Shown: positions 1 through 6,787 of the stretch, one piece after another
Position numbering within the stretch: the first letter of the stretch is position 1
How the letters are laid out: each line of letters opens with the position of its first letter
Assembly (NCBI GenBank): GCA_021841985.1
Contig: JAKCCP010000070.1
Location: forward strand, 1 to 7,818
DNA length: 7,818 nt
Source of the DNA: Pseudomonadota bacterium
Lineage (GTDB): Bacteria; Pseudomonadota; Alphaproteobacteria; Acetobacterales; Acetobacteraceae
Direction: 5' to 3'
The notes under the pieces: generated by a model
Database searches by the model: none
The model's input: the letters and a program-made list of their open reading frames with translations, nothing else
Told to the model about the DNA's origin: nothing
Position numbers and translations under genes: made by a program

Positions 1-2
1 TC

Positions 3-920
3 CCGCACGCCTTCAAGGTCTTCGCGGCGCTGTTGCGCAACCGCTCGGGGCTCACGATCGGGCCGGACAAGCTCTATCTGCTGGAAACCCGTCTCACGCC
101 GCTGCTCAGGCAGCACCGGATTGCCAACCTGGACGGGCTGGCCACGCGGCTCGCCCAGGGTCGCTGCGAAAAACTCGCCCGCGCGGTGGTCGAGGCGATG
201 GCCACCAACGAGACGTATTTCTTCCGTGACATCACCCCGTTCGCGCATTTCCGTGACCACACCCTGCGGTATCTGCACGCCTCCCGCCCGGCCAGCGCCA
301 GCTTGCGCCTCTGGTCGGCGGCCGCCTCGACCGGGCAGGAGGCCTATTCGCTGGCGATGATCGTGGCCGAAAGCAGCCCCTGGCTCGGTGCGCGCGGCAT
401 CGAGATTGTGGCCACCGACATCGCCCGCGCGCCGCTGGAGCGCGCCCGCGCCGGACACTACACCCAGTTCGAGATCCAGCGCGGCGTGCCGATGGCGGCG
501 CTGGTCCGGCATTTCCAAAAACAGGAGGCGGGCTGGCGGATCGCCGAGAATCTGCGCGCCATGGTCCGTTTCCAGGAGTGGAATCTGCTCACCGATCTCA
601 GCCCGCTCGGCCGCTTCGACGTCATCTTCTGCCGCAACGTGCTGATCTATTTCGACCGCCCGACCAAGATGCGCGTGCTGGAGGCGCTCGCCGGACAGCT
701 CGCCCCGGATGGCGTACTCTATCTCGGCGGCGCCGAGACGACGCTCGGGCTGACCTCCCGGCTGGTCCCCGAGCCGGGCGCGCCCTCGGTCTATCGCCGT
801 GTCTCGGACGCGACCGGGACGATCGCGCTTGAGATGAACGCGAGCAGCAGCGCGGCCGCCTCGGCGATCGAGAGGCGCCCGGTATCGAGGCCCAGATCGG
901 GCGCGTTCGGCACCTCGTAG
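3..920 (+). CDS. cheR: CheR-type chemotaxis protein-glutamate O-methyltransferase, 5' partial
   Basis: The protein would transfer methyl groups from S-adenosylmethionine to glutamates of chemoreceptor cytoplasmic domains, the adaptation step of chemotaxis. The frame is open to the left edge. The first visible residues ([15 protein letters not shown]) already match the CheR N-terminal helical domain, so the true start lies upstream; a TTG at 33 is in frame but sits inside that domain. Visible motifs are NETYFFRD (207-230), the SAM-binding stretch [14 protein letters not shown] (309-350), ATDIA soon after, and [11 protein letters not shown] (624-656). Family similarity ends near VYRR at about 800. 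The remaining 40 or so residues are low-complexity and are encoded antisense to the end of cysNC, so the native stop may have been lost. The usual family length is about 270-290 residues; 305 are visible. No other chemotaxis gene is in the window. The family is secure; whether it is classical CheR or a CheR domain of a larger protein cannot be decided here. Confidence 0.9.
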   Translation, partial: PHAFKVFAALLRNRSGLTIGPDKLYLLETRLTPLLRQHRIANLDGLATRLAQGRCEKLARAVVEAMATNETYFFRDITPFAHFRDHTLRYLHASRPASASLRLWSAAASTGQEAYSLAMIVAESSPWLGARGIEIVATDIARAPLERARAGHYTQFEIQRGVPMAALVRHFQKQEAGWRIAENLRAMVRFQEWNLLTDLSPLGRFDVIFCRNVLIYFDRPTKMRVLEALAGQLAPDGVLYLGGAETTLGLTSRLVPEPGAPSVYRRVSDATGTIALEMNASSSAAASAIERRPVSRPRSGAFGTS

Positions 921-2668
921 CTGCCATCGGTGCCGGTGAAGCCGCGCAGGTCGCCCTTGCGGGCGCGGGCATAGAGGCCCTTCGGGTCGCGCGCCTCGCA
1001 GATCGCGGCATCGGCGGCGATATGGACTTCGAAGAAGAGATCGCCGGCGATCCGCCGCGCCGCGGCGCGCATCGCGGCCTGCGGCGAGATCAGCGCCACG
1101 ATCACCACCAAGCCAGCTTCGGCCATCAGCCGTGCCACCTCGGCGGTGCGGCGCACATTCTCCTCGCGCTCGCGGGGCGAAAAGCCGAGATCGGCATTGA
1201 GCCCGCTGCGCAAGGTGTCGCCATCGAGCACCACCGCGTCGATGCCCTCGGCGAAAAGCTGTTGTTCGGCCTGACGCGCCAGCGTCGATTTGCCGGCGCC
1301 GGGCAGACCGGTGAGCCAGAACACCGCGCCGCGATAGCCCTTGGCCGCGGCGCGCTGGGCATGGGACACCGCGGCGTCGAGCGGGAAGATGGCGTCATGG
1401 CGGCGCGCCGGGCCGAGAACGGGCGCGCCCCCGACGATCCGCTGGTAGCCATCGACGAGCACGCCGCGCCCGCCCGCCCCGCCCGAGCGGAAGGCGTCGA
1501 ACAGCACCTCCTCGGCGCAGGCGAGAGTGATATCGGCAAAACCCTCGGGCGGCACCTCGTCGCCCGGCTGCGCGCTCAAATCCTCGATGCGCACCACCGC
1601 GTCGATGGCGGTGACGCGCACCGGGTATTCGGCGGTGGCCAGCCGCAGGTGAAAACTCTCGCCGACGCGAAGCGGCTCCTGGCGCAGCCAGAACACGCGG
1701 GTGGCCAGCCGCATGGCGCGCTCGGGTGGATGGGCCGGATCATAGAGGATATCGCCACGCGCCACGACCACTTCCGGCTCCAGCACCAGCGCGACCGATT
1801 GGCCAGCGCAGGCGGCCTCGGGCGCCGGCGCATTCCAGGTCTCGATCGCCGTGATGACCGCGCGATGGCCGGCCGCCCCGATCACCACGGTGTCGCCACG
1901 GCCGAGCCGGCCGCTTTCGATACGCCCGACGACGAGCCGGCGCTCACCCTGGCGATAGACATCCTGCACCGGCAGCCTGAGCGGGCCGGAAACCGGTAGA
2001 AGAGGCGCGGAAAGCCCCATCAGCGCCTCGGCCAGCGTCGGCCCATCATACCAGGGCATGCGCGTCGAGCGCGTGGCGATATTATCGCCGTCCTTGGCGG
2101 AAGCCGGGATGATGGCACGCGGGGTGATCTCGAGCCGCGCCAGCAGGGCGCCGAGTTCGGCCGCCGCGGCATTGGTGCGGGTCGGGTCGAAAGCGAGGAG
2201 ATCGGCCTTGTTGAGGACGACGATGACCTCGGGCACGCCGATCAGGCGGAGCAACATGGCGTGGCGGCGGGTCTGCTCGCGCACGCCCTCGGCGGCGTCC
2301 ACCACCAGCACCGCCCCGGCCGCGCCGGCCGCGCCGGTGATCATGTTGCGCAGGAACTGGCGATGGCCGGGAGCATCGACGATGACGAAGCCGCGCCCGG
2401 CGAGCGTGAAGGGCAGGCGGGTGGCGTCGATCGTCACCCCCTGGTCGCGCTCGGCCTGCAGCGAATCGAGCAGGAACGACCACTCGATGCCGAGCCCGCG
2501 CTTGCGGCTGGAGGCCAGCGCGGCGTCGAGCCTGCCATCCTGGAGATTATCGGTATCGAAGAGCAGCCGACCGATCAGCGTCGATTTGCCGTGATCGACA
2601 TGGCCGACGATGACGATCGGCGTCGGCGCGGCGGCCGCGGCTGGATCATTGGAAAGGGGGGCGTTCAT
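791..2668 (-). CDS. cysNC: Bifunctional sulfate adenylyltransferase subunit 1 (GTPase) / adenylylsulfate kinase
   Basis: A 625-residue fusion. The N-terminal CysN part is the GTPase subunit that drives APS formation by CysD. The C-terminal CysC part phosphorylates APS to PAPS. GTPase motifs are GHVDHGKS (22-29), a switch-I threonine in QGVTID (79), DAPGH (98-102), NKAD (153-156) and SAK (190-192). EF-Tu-like beta-barrel domains follow to about residue 420. The kinase has a P-loop GLPGAGKS (454-461), LDGD (481-484), [13 protein letters not shown] (495-507) and EARDPKGLY further on. The length fits the NodQ/CysNC family. The start at 2668 has GGAG six bases upstream; an in-frame ATG at 2683 has no such site. 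The P-loop reads GHVDHGKS, as in elongation factors, not the GSVDDGKS of E. coli CysN. The last 13 or so residues go beyond the kinase fold and run over the end of cheR. It is the last gene of the cysH-cysD-cysNC operon. Confidence 0.93.
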   Translation of the reverse strand: MNAPLSNDPAAAAAPTPIVIVGHVDHGKSTLIGRLLFDTDNLQDGRLDAALASSRKRGLGIEWSFLLDSLQAERDQGVTIDATRLPFTLAGRGFVIVDAPGHRQFLRNMITGAAGAAGAVLVVDAAEGVREQTRRHAMLLRLIGVPEVIVVLNKADLLAFDPTRTNAAAAELGALLARLEITPRAIIPASAKDGDNIATRSTRMPWYDGPTLAEALMGLSAPLLPVSGPLRLPVQDVYRQGERRLVVGRIESGRLGRGDTVVIGAAGHRAVITAIETWNAPAPEAACAGQSVALVLEPEVVVARGDILYDPAHPPERAMRLATRVFWLRQEPLRVGESFHLRLATAEYPVRVTAIDAVVRIEDLSAQPGDEVPPEGFADITLACAEEVLFDAFRSGGAGGRGVLVDGYQRIVGGAPVLGPARRHDAIFPLDAAVSHAQRAAAKGYRGAVFWLTGLPGAGKSTLARQAEQQLFAEGIDAVVLDGDTLRSGLNADLGFSPREREENVRRTAEVARLMAEAGLVVIVALISPQAAMRAAARRIAGDLFFEVHIAADAAICEARDPKGLYARARKGDLRGFTGTDGSYEVPNAPDLGLDTGRLSIAEAAALLLAFISSAIVPVASETRR

Positions 2669-2674
2669 GGTGGA

Positions 2675-2678
2675 CTCC
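2675..2678 (-). promoter_or_regulatory. Ribosome binding site of cysNC
   Basis: On the minus strand GGAG lies six bases before the ATG at 2668. It favours that start over the in-frame ATG at 2683, which is preceded by CCTTGTA and has no purine-rich site. Confidence 0.6.
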
Positions 2679-2690
2679 GGCATTACAAGG

Positions 2691-2796
2691 CCAGGGCGCT
2701 GCCCTGGACCCGCTGGGGCCAGCGGCCCCAGACCCGCATCATGGGAAGGGTTCCAAGGGCTCCGCCCTTGGTGGGGTCCAGGGGCCAGGCCCCTGG
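2691..2796. repeat. Cluster of four GC-rich triloop hairpins, arranged as an inverted pair
   Basis: The 148-bp space between cysD and cysNC holds four perfect hairpins, each with a three-base loop: 2691-2707 (7-bp stem), 2713-2731 (8 bp), 2753-2771 (8 bp) and 2778-2796 (8 bp). The two on the left and the two on the right are related as inverted copies: CCCTGGACCC at 2702-2711 is the exact reverse complement of 2774-2783. The RNA could therefore fold either as four small hairpins or around one 10-bp long-range stem. This resembles a REP/BIME-type intergenic element, and I recall similar GC-rich elements between genes in Acetobacteraceae genomes, though I could not check copies elsewhere. Inside an operon it may stabilise the upstream cysH-cysD message or attenuate cysNC. 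There is no T-tract, so a classical terminator is unlikely. Confidence 0.8.
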
Positions 2797-2816
2797 TCTG
2801 GATTTCTCGCGGACCA

Positions 2817-3611
2817 CTAGAGATAGCCCGCGGTGCGCAAGCGCTCGAAGGCGTCTTCCGCCTCGTGGTCCATCGCGCGGCCGGCGCGCTCGGGCTCGCG
2901 GGTAGCGTAAAGCTCGGCGATGATTTCCTCGACCGTCGCGGCCTCGCTCGCCACCGGAAACGTGATGTCCTGATCGCCGAGCGAGCGATAGCGCTGGCCG
3001 TTGCGGGCAAAATAGAGATCGACCACGGGAATGTTCTCGCGCGCGATATAGCGCCAGATATCGACCTCGCGCCAAGCGAGCAAGGGGTGGACGCGGACAT
3101 GGGCGCCAGCCTCGATCGGGGCGGCGAACTGGTCCCAGAATTCGGGCGGCTGGTTGCGCACGTCCCAGCGATGGCTGGCTCCGCGCGGGCTGAAAACGCG
3201 CTCCTTGGCGCGCGTCGCCTGCTCGTCGCGGCGGATGCCGGCGATCACGCCGGCCAACCGATGGCGCTCGATCAGGGCGGCGAGCCCGGCGGTCTTGCGC
3301 GCCGCCGAGCGCGCCGCTGGCGGCAGGCTGGGATCGATCTCCTCCACTGGCGGGCAGGTGCCGATGATCAGATCGAGCCCCCATTCCGCGGCATAGCGGG
3401 TGCGGAATTCATACATCTCGGGGAATTTCTTGCCGGTATCGACATGCATCACCGGAAACGGCACTTGGCCGAGAAAGGCTTTCCTGGCAAGCCATAGGCA
3501 GACATTGGAATCCTTGCCGAGCGACCACAGCATGGCGAGCGGCTTGAGCCGCTGATAGGCCTCGCGCAGGATGAAGATGCTCTGGCTTTCCAGTTGGTCG
3601 AGATCGGTCAT
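2817..3611 (-). CDS. cysD: Sulfate adenylyltransferase subunit 2, short form
   Basis: This is the catalytic ATP sulfurylase subunit, which joins sulfate to ATP to give APS and pyrophosphate in the cytoplasm, with CysN as partner. Its 264 residues belong to the PAPS-reductase-like adenine nucleotide alpha-hydrolase fold. Visible are the PP-loop WSLGKDSN (29-36), [15 protein letters not shown] (56-70), [14 protein letters not shown] (125-138), then [16 protein letters not shown] and the segment [11 protein letters not shown]. coli CysD has about 302 residues; here the stretch between the YFARNGQ region and the C-terminal helices is much shorter ([13 protein letters not shown]), lacking the long insertion of the E. 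coli enzyme. The C-terminus GRAMDHE...GYL is typical. The ATG at 3611 puts the family N-terminus ([14 protein letters not shown]) in place; its ribosome binding site is weak (GGAC about 8 bases upstream). cysH ends 35 bp upstream on the same strand, so the two are surely co-transcribed. Confidence 0.93.
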   Translation of the reverse strand: MTDLDQLESQSIFILREAYQRLKPLAMLWSLGKDSNVCLWLARKAFLGQVPFPVMHVDTGKKFPEMYEFRTRYAAEWGLDLIIGTCPPVEEIDPSLPPAARSAARKTAGLAALIERHRLAGVIAGIRRDEQATRAKERVFSPRGASHRWDVRNQPPEFWDQFAAPIEAGAHVRVHPLLAWREVDIWRYIARENIPVVDLYFARNGQRYRSLGDQDITFPVASEAATVEEIIAELYATREPERAGRAMDHEAEDAFERLRTAGYL

Positions 3612-3646
3612 GGGGCGTCGTCCGATTTGTGGGTCACGCGGCGGGA

Positions 3647-4354
3647 TTATCGGGGCGGAGCGGCGAGCGGGCGATGGATACCGCATTCCGTCTTGGCGTG
3701 CAGCACCCAGCGGCCGGCGCGCGGGTCGGTGCCGGGTTGGGTCGGGCGCGTGCAGGGGGCGCAGCCGATCGAGCGGAAGCCCTGGGCAAGAAGCGGGTGC
3801 GGCGCGAGGGCGCGGGCGGCGAATTCCGCCGCGATGCGCGCGGCATCCCAATCCGCGAGCGGGTTGATTTTGATTTTGCCATCGACCAGCTCAATCAGCG
3901 GCAGGTGACGGCGGCTCGCCGCCTGGAAGCGCTTGCGCCCGCTCACCCAGGCATCGAAGGGCGCCAGGGCGGCAGCGAGCGGGGCGATTTTGCGGCGCGC
4001 GCAGCAGGCGTCGGGATCGACCCGCCAGAGATCGCCTGACGGATCGCCATGCGCGAGCGCGGCCGGGTCGGGGCGGATGTCACGCACGTCCGAGAGCCCG
4101 AGCTGCGCGGCGAGCGCCGCGCGATAGGCCAGGGTTTCTCGGAAATGCTGGCCGGTCTCCAGGAACAGGACCGGGGTTCTGGGGTCGATTTCGGCCACCA
4201 GCGCCAGCAGTACAGCCGATTCCGCCCCGAAGGAGGAGACCACGGCGATGCGGCCGGGAAACGCCGCGCGGATCGCATGGCGGAGCAGCGCCACGCCATC
4301 GGGGAGGGTGGCGCTGCCGCCGGAGACGGCGTTTAGCGGAGGAAAACCGGACAT
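3647..4354 (-). CDS. cysH: Assimilatory adenylyl-sulfate (APS) reductase, iron-sulfur type
   Basis: The enzyme reduces activated sulfate to sulfite using thioredoxin. Its 235 residues show the PP-loop SSFGAES (40-46), ETGQHFRETLAYR (66-78), and the cysteine set that separates APS reductases from PAPS reductases: C117-C118 in DACCARRK, and C198 and C201 in GCAPC, which ligate a [4Fe-4S] cluster. The catalytic cysteine is C224 in KTECGIH. The segment WVSGRKRFQAASR (136-148) matches the rhizobial/alphaproteobacterial subtype, not the E. coli sequence. APS (EC 1.8.4.10) is therefore the likely substrate, although some such enzymes also accept PAPS. It is the first gene of the operon and stands 107 bp downstream of the aldo/keto reductase, behind an AT-rich region that probably holds its promoter. 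The ATG at 4354 has only a weak ribosome binding site, and no better in-frame start is seen. Confidence 0.93.
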   Translation of the reverse strand: MSGFPPLNAVSGGSATLPDGVALLRHAIRAAFPGRIAVVSSFGAESAVLLALVAEIDPRTPVLFLETGQHFRETLAYRAALAAQLGLSDVRDIRPDPAALAHGDPSGDLWRVDPDACCARRKIAPLAAALAPFDAWVSGRKRFQAASRRHLPLIELVDGKIKINPLADWDAARIAAEFAARALAPHPLLAQGFRSIGCAPCTRPTQPGTDPRAGRWVLHAKTECGIHRPLAAPPR

Positions 4355-4461
4355 ATATATTTACCACAAATAATTTGCGTTGTTTATAGAATTTATTTCC
4401 ACTCGTTTTGCAATGTAATTTTTTCATAATACGTTTTCTAATTGGTCTATTGACAGGCCTC
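4355..4461 (-). promoter_or_regulatory. AT-rich promoter/operator region of the cysH operon
   Basis: The 86 bases 4355-4440 are about 23% GC by my count, in the middle of very GC-rich DNA. On the minus strand there are several promoter-like hexamers: TTGCAA (4408-4413) and TATAAA (4383-4388) are separated by 19 bases, longer than ideal; TATTAT (4426-4431) is another possible -10. An 11-bp dyad CAAAT-A-ATTTG lies at 4367-4377, only 12 bases before the cysH start, where a bound repressor could block transcription or translation. I cannot tell which regulator would bind; sulfur control by a CysB-like or Rrf2-type protein would be usual. No coding potential is seen. Confidence 0.55.
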
Positions 4462-5496
4462 TCACGCCGGGCAAGGCGCCGCCGGATGGAGCAGGCCTTC
4501 CGCGCGCATTTCCGCCCATAGCGCGGGCGGAATCGGCTGGCGGAACAGCGCCAGATTGCGCCGTACCTCCTCCGCCCGCACCGCCCCCGGCACGACCGCG
4601 GCGACCGCCGGATGGCCGAGCGGAAATTGCAGCGCTGCCGCCGCGAGCGGCACCTGATGGCGGACGCAGATCGCTTCCAACCGCGCGACGCGCGCCCTGA
4701 TCTCGGATGCGGCCGGTTTGTAGTCATATTGCGCCCCCTCGCGGGCACCGACGGCGAGAATGCCGGAGTTGAACGGGCCGGCGATCAGGAGGCGGATACC
4801 GCGCGCTTCGGCCAACGGCAGCAAGCGCTCGATCGCGCCCTGCTCCAGCAGCGTATAGCGCCCGGCGAGCATGAGGCAGTCGAGATCGACTTCGCGCAAG
4901 AAGCGCTCGGCCGAGCCGATTTCGTTGATCCCCGCCCCGATCGCCCGCACCACGCCCTGCGCGCGGAGTTCGACGAGCGCCTTGGCCGCCCCCGCCACCG
5001 CCTCGCGATAGCGCTGCTCATAGGCTTCGGCGCTGCCATGGGTCCAGACATCGACATCGTGGATCAGCAGAATATCGATACGGTCGATGCCGAGCCGTTG
5101 CAGGCTCTGCTCGATGGCGCGCATCGTGCCATCATAGCTGTAATCCAGCACCGGCTGCATGGCGAGCGAGCCGGCCCATATGCCGCGCTCGACTTTTTCT
5201 ATCGGCCGCGGCTCCAGCCAGCGGCCCACCTTGGTCGAGAGCACGTAACTCTCGCGCGGCATCTGGCGCAGCACATGGCCGAAGCGGTGCTCGGAAAGCC
5301 CGTGGCCGTAATAGGGCGCGGTGTCGAACAGACGGATGCCGGCGTCATAGGCGGTGCGGATGGTCCCCAGCGCCTCCGCCTCGGGCAAGCGGGCATAAAG
5401 ATCGCCGAGCGGCGCGCCGCCCAGACCGAGCACCGGGATCTCGATCCCGGCGCGCCCGGCACGCCGGCCGATGATGCGCATATCGGTTTCTTGCAT
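4462..5496 (-). CDS. Aldo/keto reductase (D-threo-aldose / pyridoxal dehydrogenase-like)
   Basis: An NAD(P)-dependent oxidoreductase with a TIM-barrel fold, 344 residues. The catalytic tetrad of the superfamily can be placed at D58 and Y63 (in LFDTAPYYGHGLSEHRFG), K89 (in STKVGRW) and H146 (in LLIHDVD). The motifs LGGAPLGDLY near the N-terminus and GRYTLLEQ in the middle resemble the D-threo-aldose 1-dehydrogenase / L-fucose dehydrogenase / pyridoxal 4-dehydrogenase branch, where an aldose is oxidised to a lactone; the substrate here is not decidable. The ATG at 5496 has AGGAG eight bases upstream, better than the internal ATG at 5481. It is divergent from the flavin monooxygenase and lies upstream of cysH on the same strand, but the 107-bp AT-rich gap suggests separate transcription. 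No signal peptide; cytoplasmic. Confidence 0.88.
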   Translation of the reverse strand: MQETDMRIIGRRAGRAGIEIPVLGLGGAPLGDLYARLPEAEALGTIRTAYDAGIRLFDTAPYYGHGLSEHRFGHVLRQMPRESYVLSTKVGRWLEPRPIEKVERGIWAGSLAMQPVLDYSYDGTMRAIEQSLQRLGIDRIDILLIHDVDVWTHGSAEAYEQRYREAVAGAAKALVELRAQGVVRAIGAGINEIGSAERFLREVDLDCLMLAGRYTLLEQGAIERLLPLAEARGIRLLIAGPFNSGILAVGAREGAQYDYKPAASEIRARVARLEAICVRHQVPLAAAALQFPLGHPAVAAVVPGAVRAEEVRRNLALFRQPIPPALWAEMRAEGLLHPAAPCPA

Positions 5497-5621
5497 GGAC
5501 TTTTCTCCTGCGATCGCCGCAACCTGTTGGCGTTTTGCGCGCGAGTTGTGAAAAAAACGCTTTCGCCCCGGCCTACCCCGGCGTTAGGCTGAGGGAAAGT
5601 CAAAAAAGGGGAGAGAAATCG
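5497..5621. promoter_or_regulatory. Shared divergent promoter region of aldo/keto reductase and flavin monooxygenase
   Basis: This 125-bp space separates two divergent genes and must hold both promoters or a common operator. It contains a dyad GCCTA-9 bp-TAGGC (5571-5589) and a smaller one, CAAC-CT-GTTG (5520-5529). Ribosome binding sites flank it on both sides (AGGAG on the minus strand at 5505-5509; GGGGAG on the plus strand at 5608-5613). I see no convincing -35/-10 pair in either direction. Confidence 0.45.
5608..5613 (+). promoter_or_regulatory. Ribosome binding site of the flavin monooxygenase gene
   Basis: GGGGAG lies eight bases before the ATG at 5622. It fixes the start there; the open frame extends upstream to an ATG at 5535, but that extension has no family similarity and covers the promoter region. 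Confidence 0.65.
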
Positions 5622-6728
5622 ATGGAATTCGGGTACTTCACCATGCCCTCGCATCCCCCCGAGAGGGGGCTCAAGGATGGCGTCGAGTGGGATCTGCGGA
5701 CGCTCCGCTGGCTGGATACCCTGGGCTATGCCGAGGCCTGGATCGGCGAGCACCACACCGCGCCCTGGGAGCCCAATCCGGCGCCCGACCTGCTGATCGC
5801 CCAAGCGCTTCGCGAGACCAAACGCATCCGCCTCGGCCCCGGCGGTTTTCTCCTGCCCTATCACCACCCCGCCGAACTCGCCAACCGGCTCGCCATGCTC
5901 GACCATCTCTCGGATGGCCGGCTCAATTTCGGGGTCGCGGCGAGCGGGCTGCCGAGCGATTGGGCGATGTTCCATGTCGACGGCATGTCGGGCGTCAACC
6001 GCGACATGACGCGCGAAGCCCTCGAGATCATCCTGCGCCTGTGGGCGGCCGAGGCGCCTTTTGACTATGCGGGGAAATTCTGGAACGTCTCGCGCCCGGA
6101 TACGATGTTCGGATTTCTCAAGCCGCATCTCAAGCCGTTGCAGAAGCCGCATCCGCCGATCGGCGTCGCCGGGCTCTCGAAGAATTCCGACACCCTGAAA
6201 CTCGCCGGCGAACGCGGCTTTATTCCTATGAGCCTCAATCTCAACCCGGCCTATGTCGCGAGCCATTGGGACGCCGTCGAGATCGGCGCCGCCCGCACCG
6301 GGCGCACGCCCAACCGCGCCGATTGGCGGCTGGTACGCGAGATTTTTGTCGCCGAGACCGATGCCGAGGCCTGGCGGCTGTCGGTGGGTGGCATGATGGG
6401 GCGGATGATGGGCGAGTATTTCCTTCCCCTCCTGGCCCAGTTCGGCTTCCTCGAATATCTCAAACACGACCCCAGCGTGCCGGATAGCGACGTCACGGTG
6501 GAGTATTGCGCCCGCCACAACTGGATCGTCGGCTCGCCTGCGACGGTTGCGGAAAAAATCGAGCGGATCAATCACGAACTGGGCGGCTTCGGCAGCCTGC
6601 TGGTGTTCGGCTTCGACTACAGCGAAAACCCCGGCGCCTGGCATACCTCGCTTGGCTTGCTGCAAACCGAGGTGCTGCCACGGCTTGGCTCGCTCGCCCC
6701 CCGGGCCACCCTGGTCGCCGCCAAATAG
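5622..6728 (+). CDS. LLM-class (luciferase-like) flavin-dependent monooxygenase
   Basis: A 368-residue protein of the bacterial luciferase superfamily, which uses reduced flavin delivered by a separate reductase to oxygenate a small organic substrate. The N-terminus MEFGYFTMPSHPP starts the first strand of the TIM barrel. Next come AWIGEHH (39-45), the conserved GFLLPYHHPAELANR (75-89) and MLDHLSDGRLNFGV (92-105). GVAGLSKNSDTLKLAGERGF follows in the middle, and IVGSPATVAEKI and LLVFGFDY lie near the C-terminus; these fit the flavin site and barrel of the family. As I recall, the sequence is closest to proteins annotated as limonene 1,2-monooxygenase or alkanal monooxygenase-like, labels that are often automatic, so the substrate is open. 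It is divergent from the aldo/keto reductase and ends at a strong hairpin. No partner flavin reductase is in the window. Confidence 0.9.
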   Translation: MEFGYFTMPSHPPERGLKDGVEWDLRTLRWLDTLGYAEAWIGEHHTAPWEPNPAPDLLIAQALRETKRIRLGPGGFLLPYHHPAELANRLAMLDHLSDGRLNFGVAASGLPSDWAMFHVDGMSGVNRDMTREALEIILRLWAAEAPFDYAGKFWNVSRPDTMFGFLKPHLKPLQKPHPPIGVAGLSKNSDTLKLAGERGFIPMSLNLNPAYVASHWDAVEIGAARTGRTPNRADWRLVREIFVAETDAEAWRLSVGGMMGRMMGEYFLPLLAQFGFLEYLKHDPSVPDSDVTVEYCARHNWIVGSPATVAEKIERINHELGGFGSLLVFGFDYSENPGAWHTSLGLLQTEVLPRLGSLAPRATLVAAK

Positions 6729-6741
6729 CGGGGCGAAAATC

Positions 6742-6773
6742 CGGGGCTCGCGATGGCAAGGATGCGAGCCCCG
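6742..6773. terminator. Hairpin between convergent genes, probable bidirectional terminator
   Basis: A perfect 10-bp stem, CGGGGCTCGC (6742-6751) paired with GCGAGCCCCG (6764-6773), encloses a 12-base loop. It starts 13 bp after the monooxygenase stop and ends 14 bp before the stop of the convergent acyltransferase, filling almost the whole 59-bp gap. No T-tract follows on either strand, so it may be a weak or factor-aided terminator or an mRNA 3'-end stabiliser. Confidence 0.7.
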
Positions 6774-6787
6774 CCGCGTGATTCTGA

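Noticed and set aside
1022..1999. Long plus-strand open frame of 325 codons antisense to cysNC
   Set aside because: It mirrors a gene with secure GTPase and kinase motifs. High GC leaves few stops in the antisense frame, and the translation resembles no family.
2683..2742. A 19-codon minus-strand frame in the cysD-cysNC spacer whose TAA overlaps an ATG in the cysNC frame
   Set aside because: It could be a coupled leader peptide, but it has no ribosome binding site and is made of hairpin sequence; chance is the simpler explanation.
2669..3100. N-terminal extension of cysNC by 144 codons
   Set aside because: It would cross the hairpin cluster and the end of cysD, and has no family similarity. 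The start at 2668 has its own ribosome binding site.
4408..4431. A T-run near 4419-4424 as a terminator for plus-strand transcription
   Set aside because: No GC-rich stem precedes it, and no plus-strand gene ends here.
4612..5592. Plus-strand open frame of 326 codons antisense to the aldo/keto reductase
   Set aside because: The minus-strand gene has the full catalytic tetrad and a good ribosome binding site; the antisense frame has neither family motifs nor a start signal.
5199..6665. Minus-strand open frame of 488 codons across the flavin monooxygenase and the divergent promoter
   Set aside because: It spans the promoter region and runs into the aldo/keto reductase in the wrong frame; it is a shadow of the monooxygenase.
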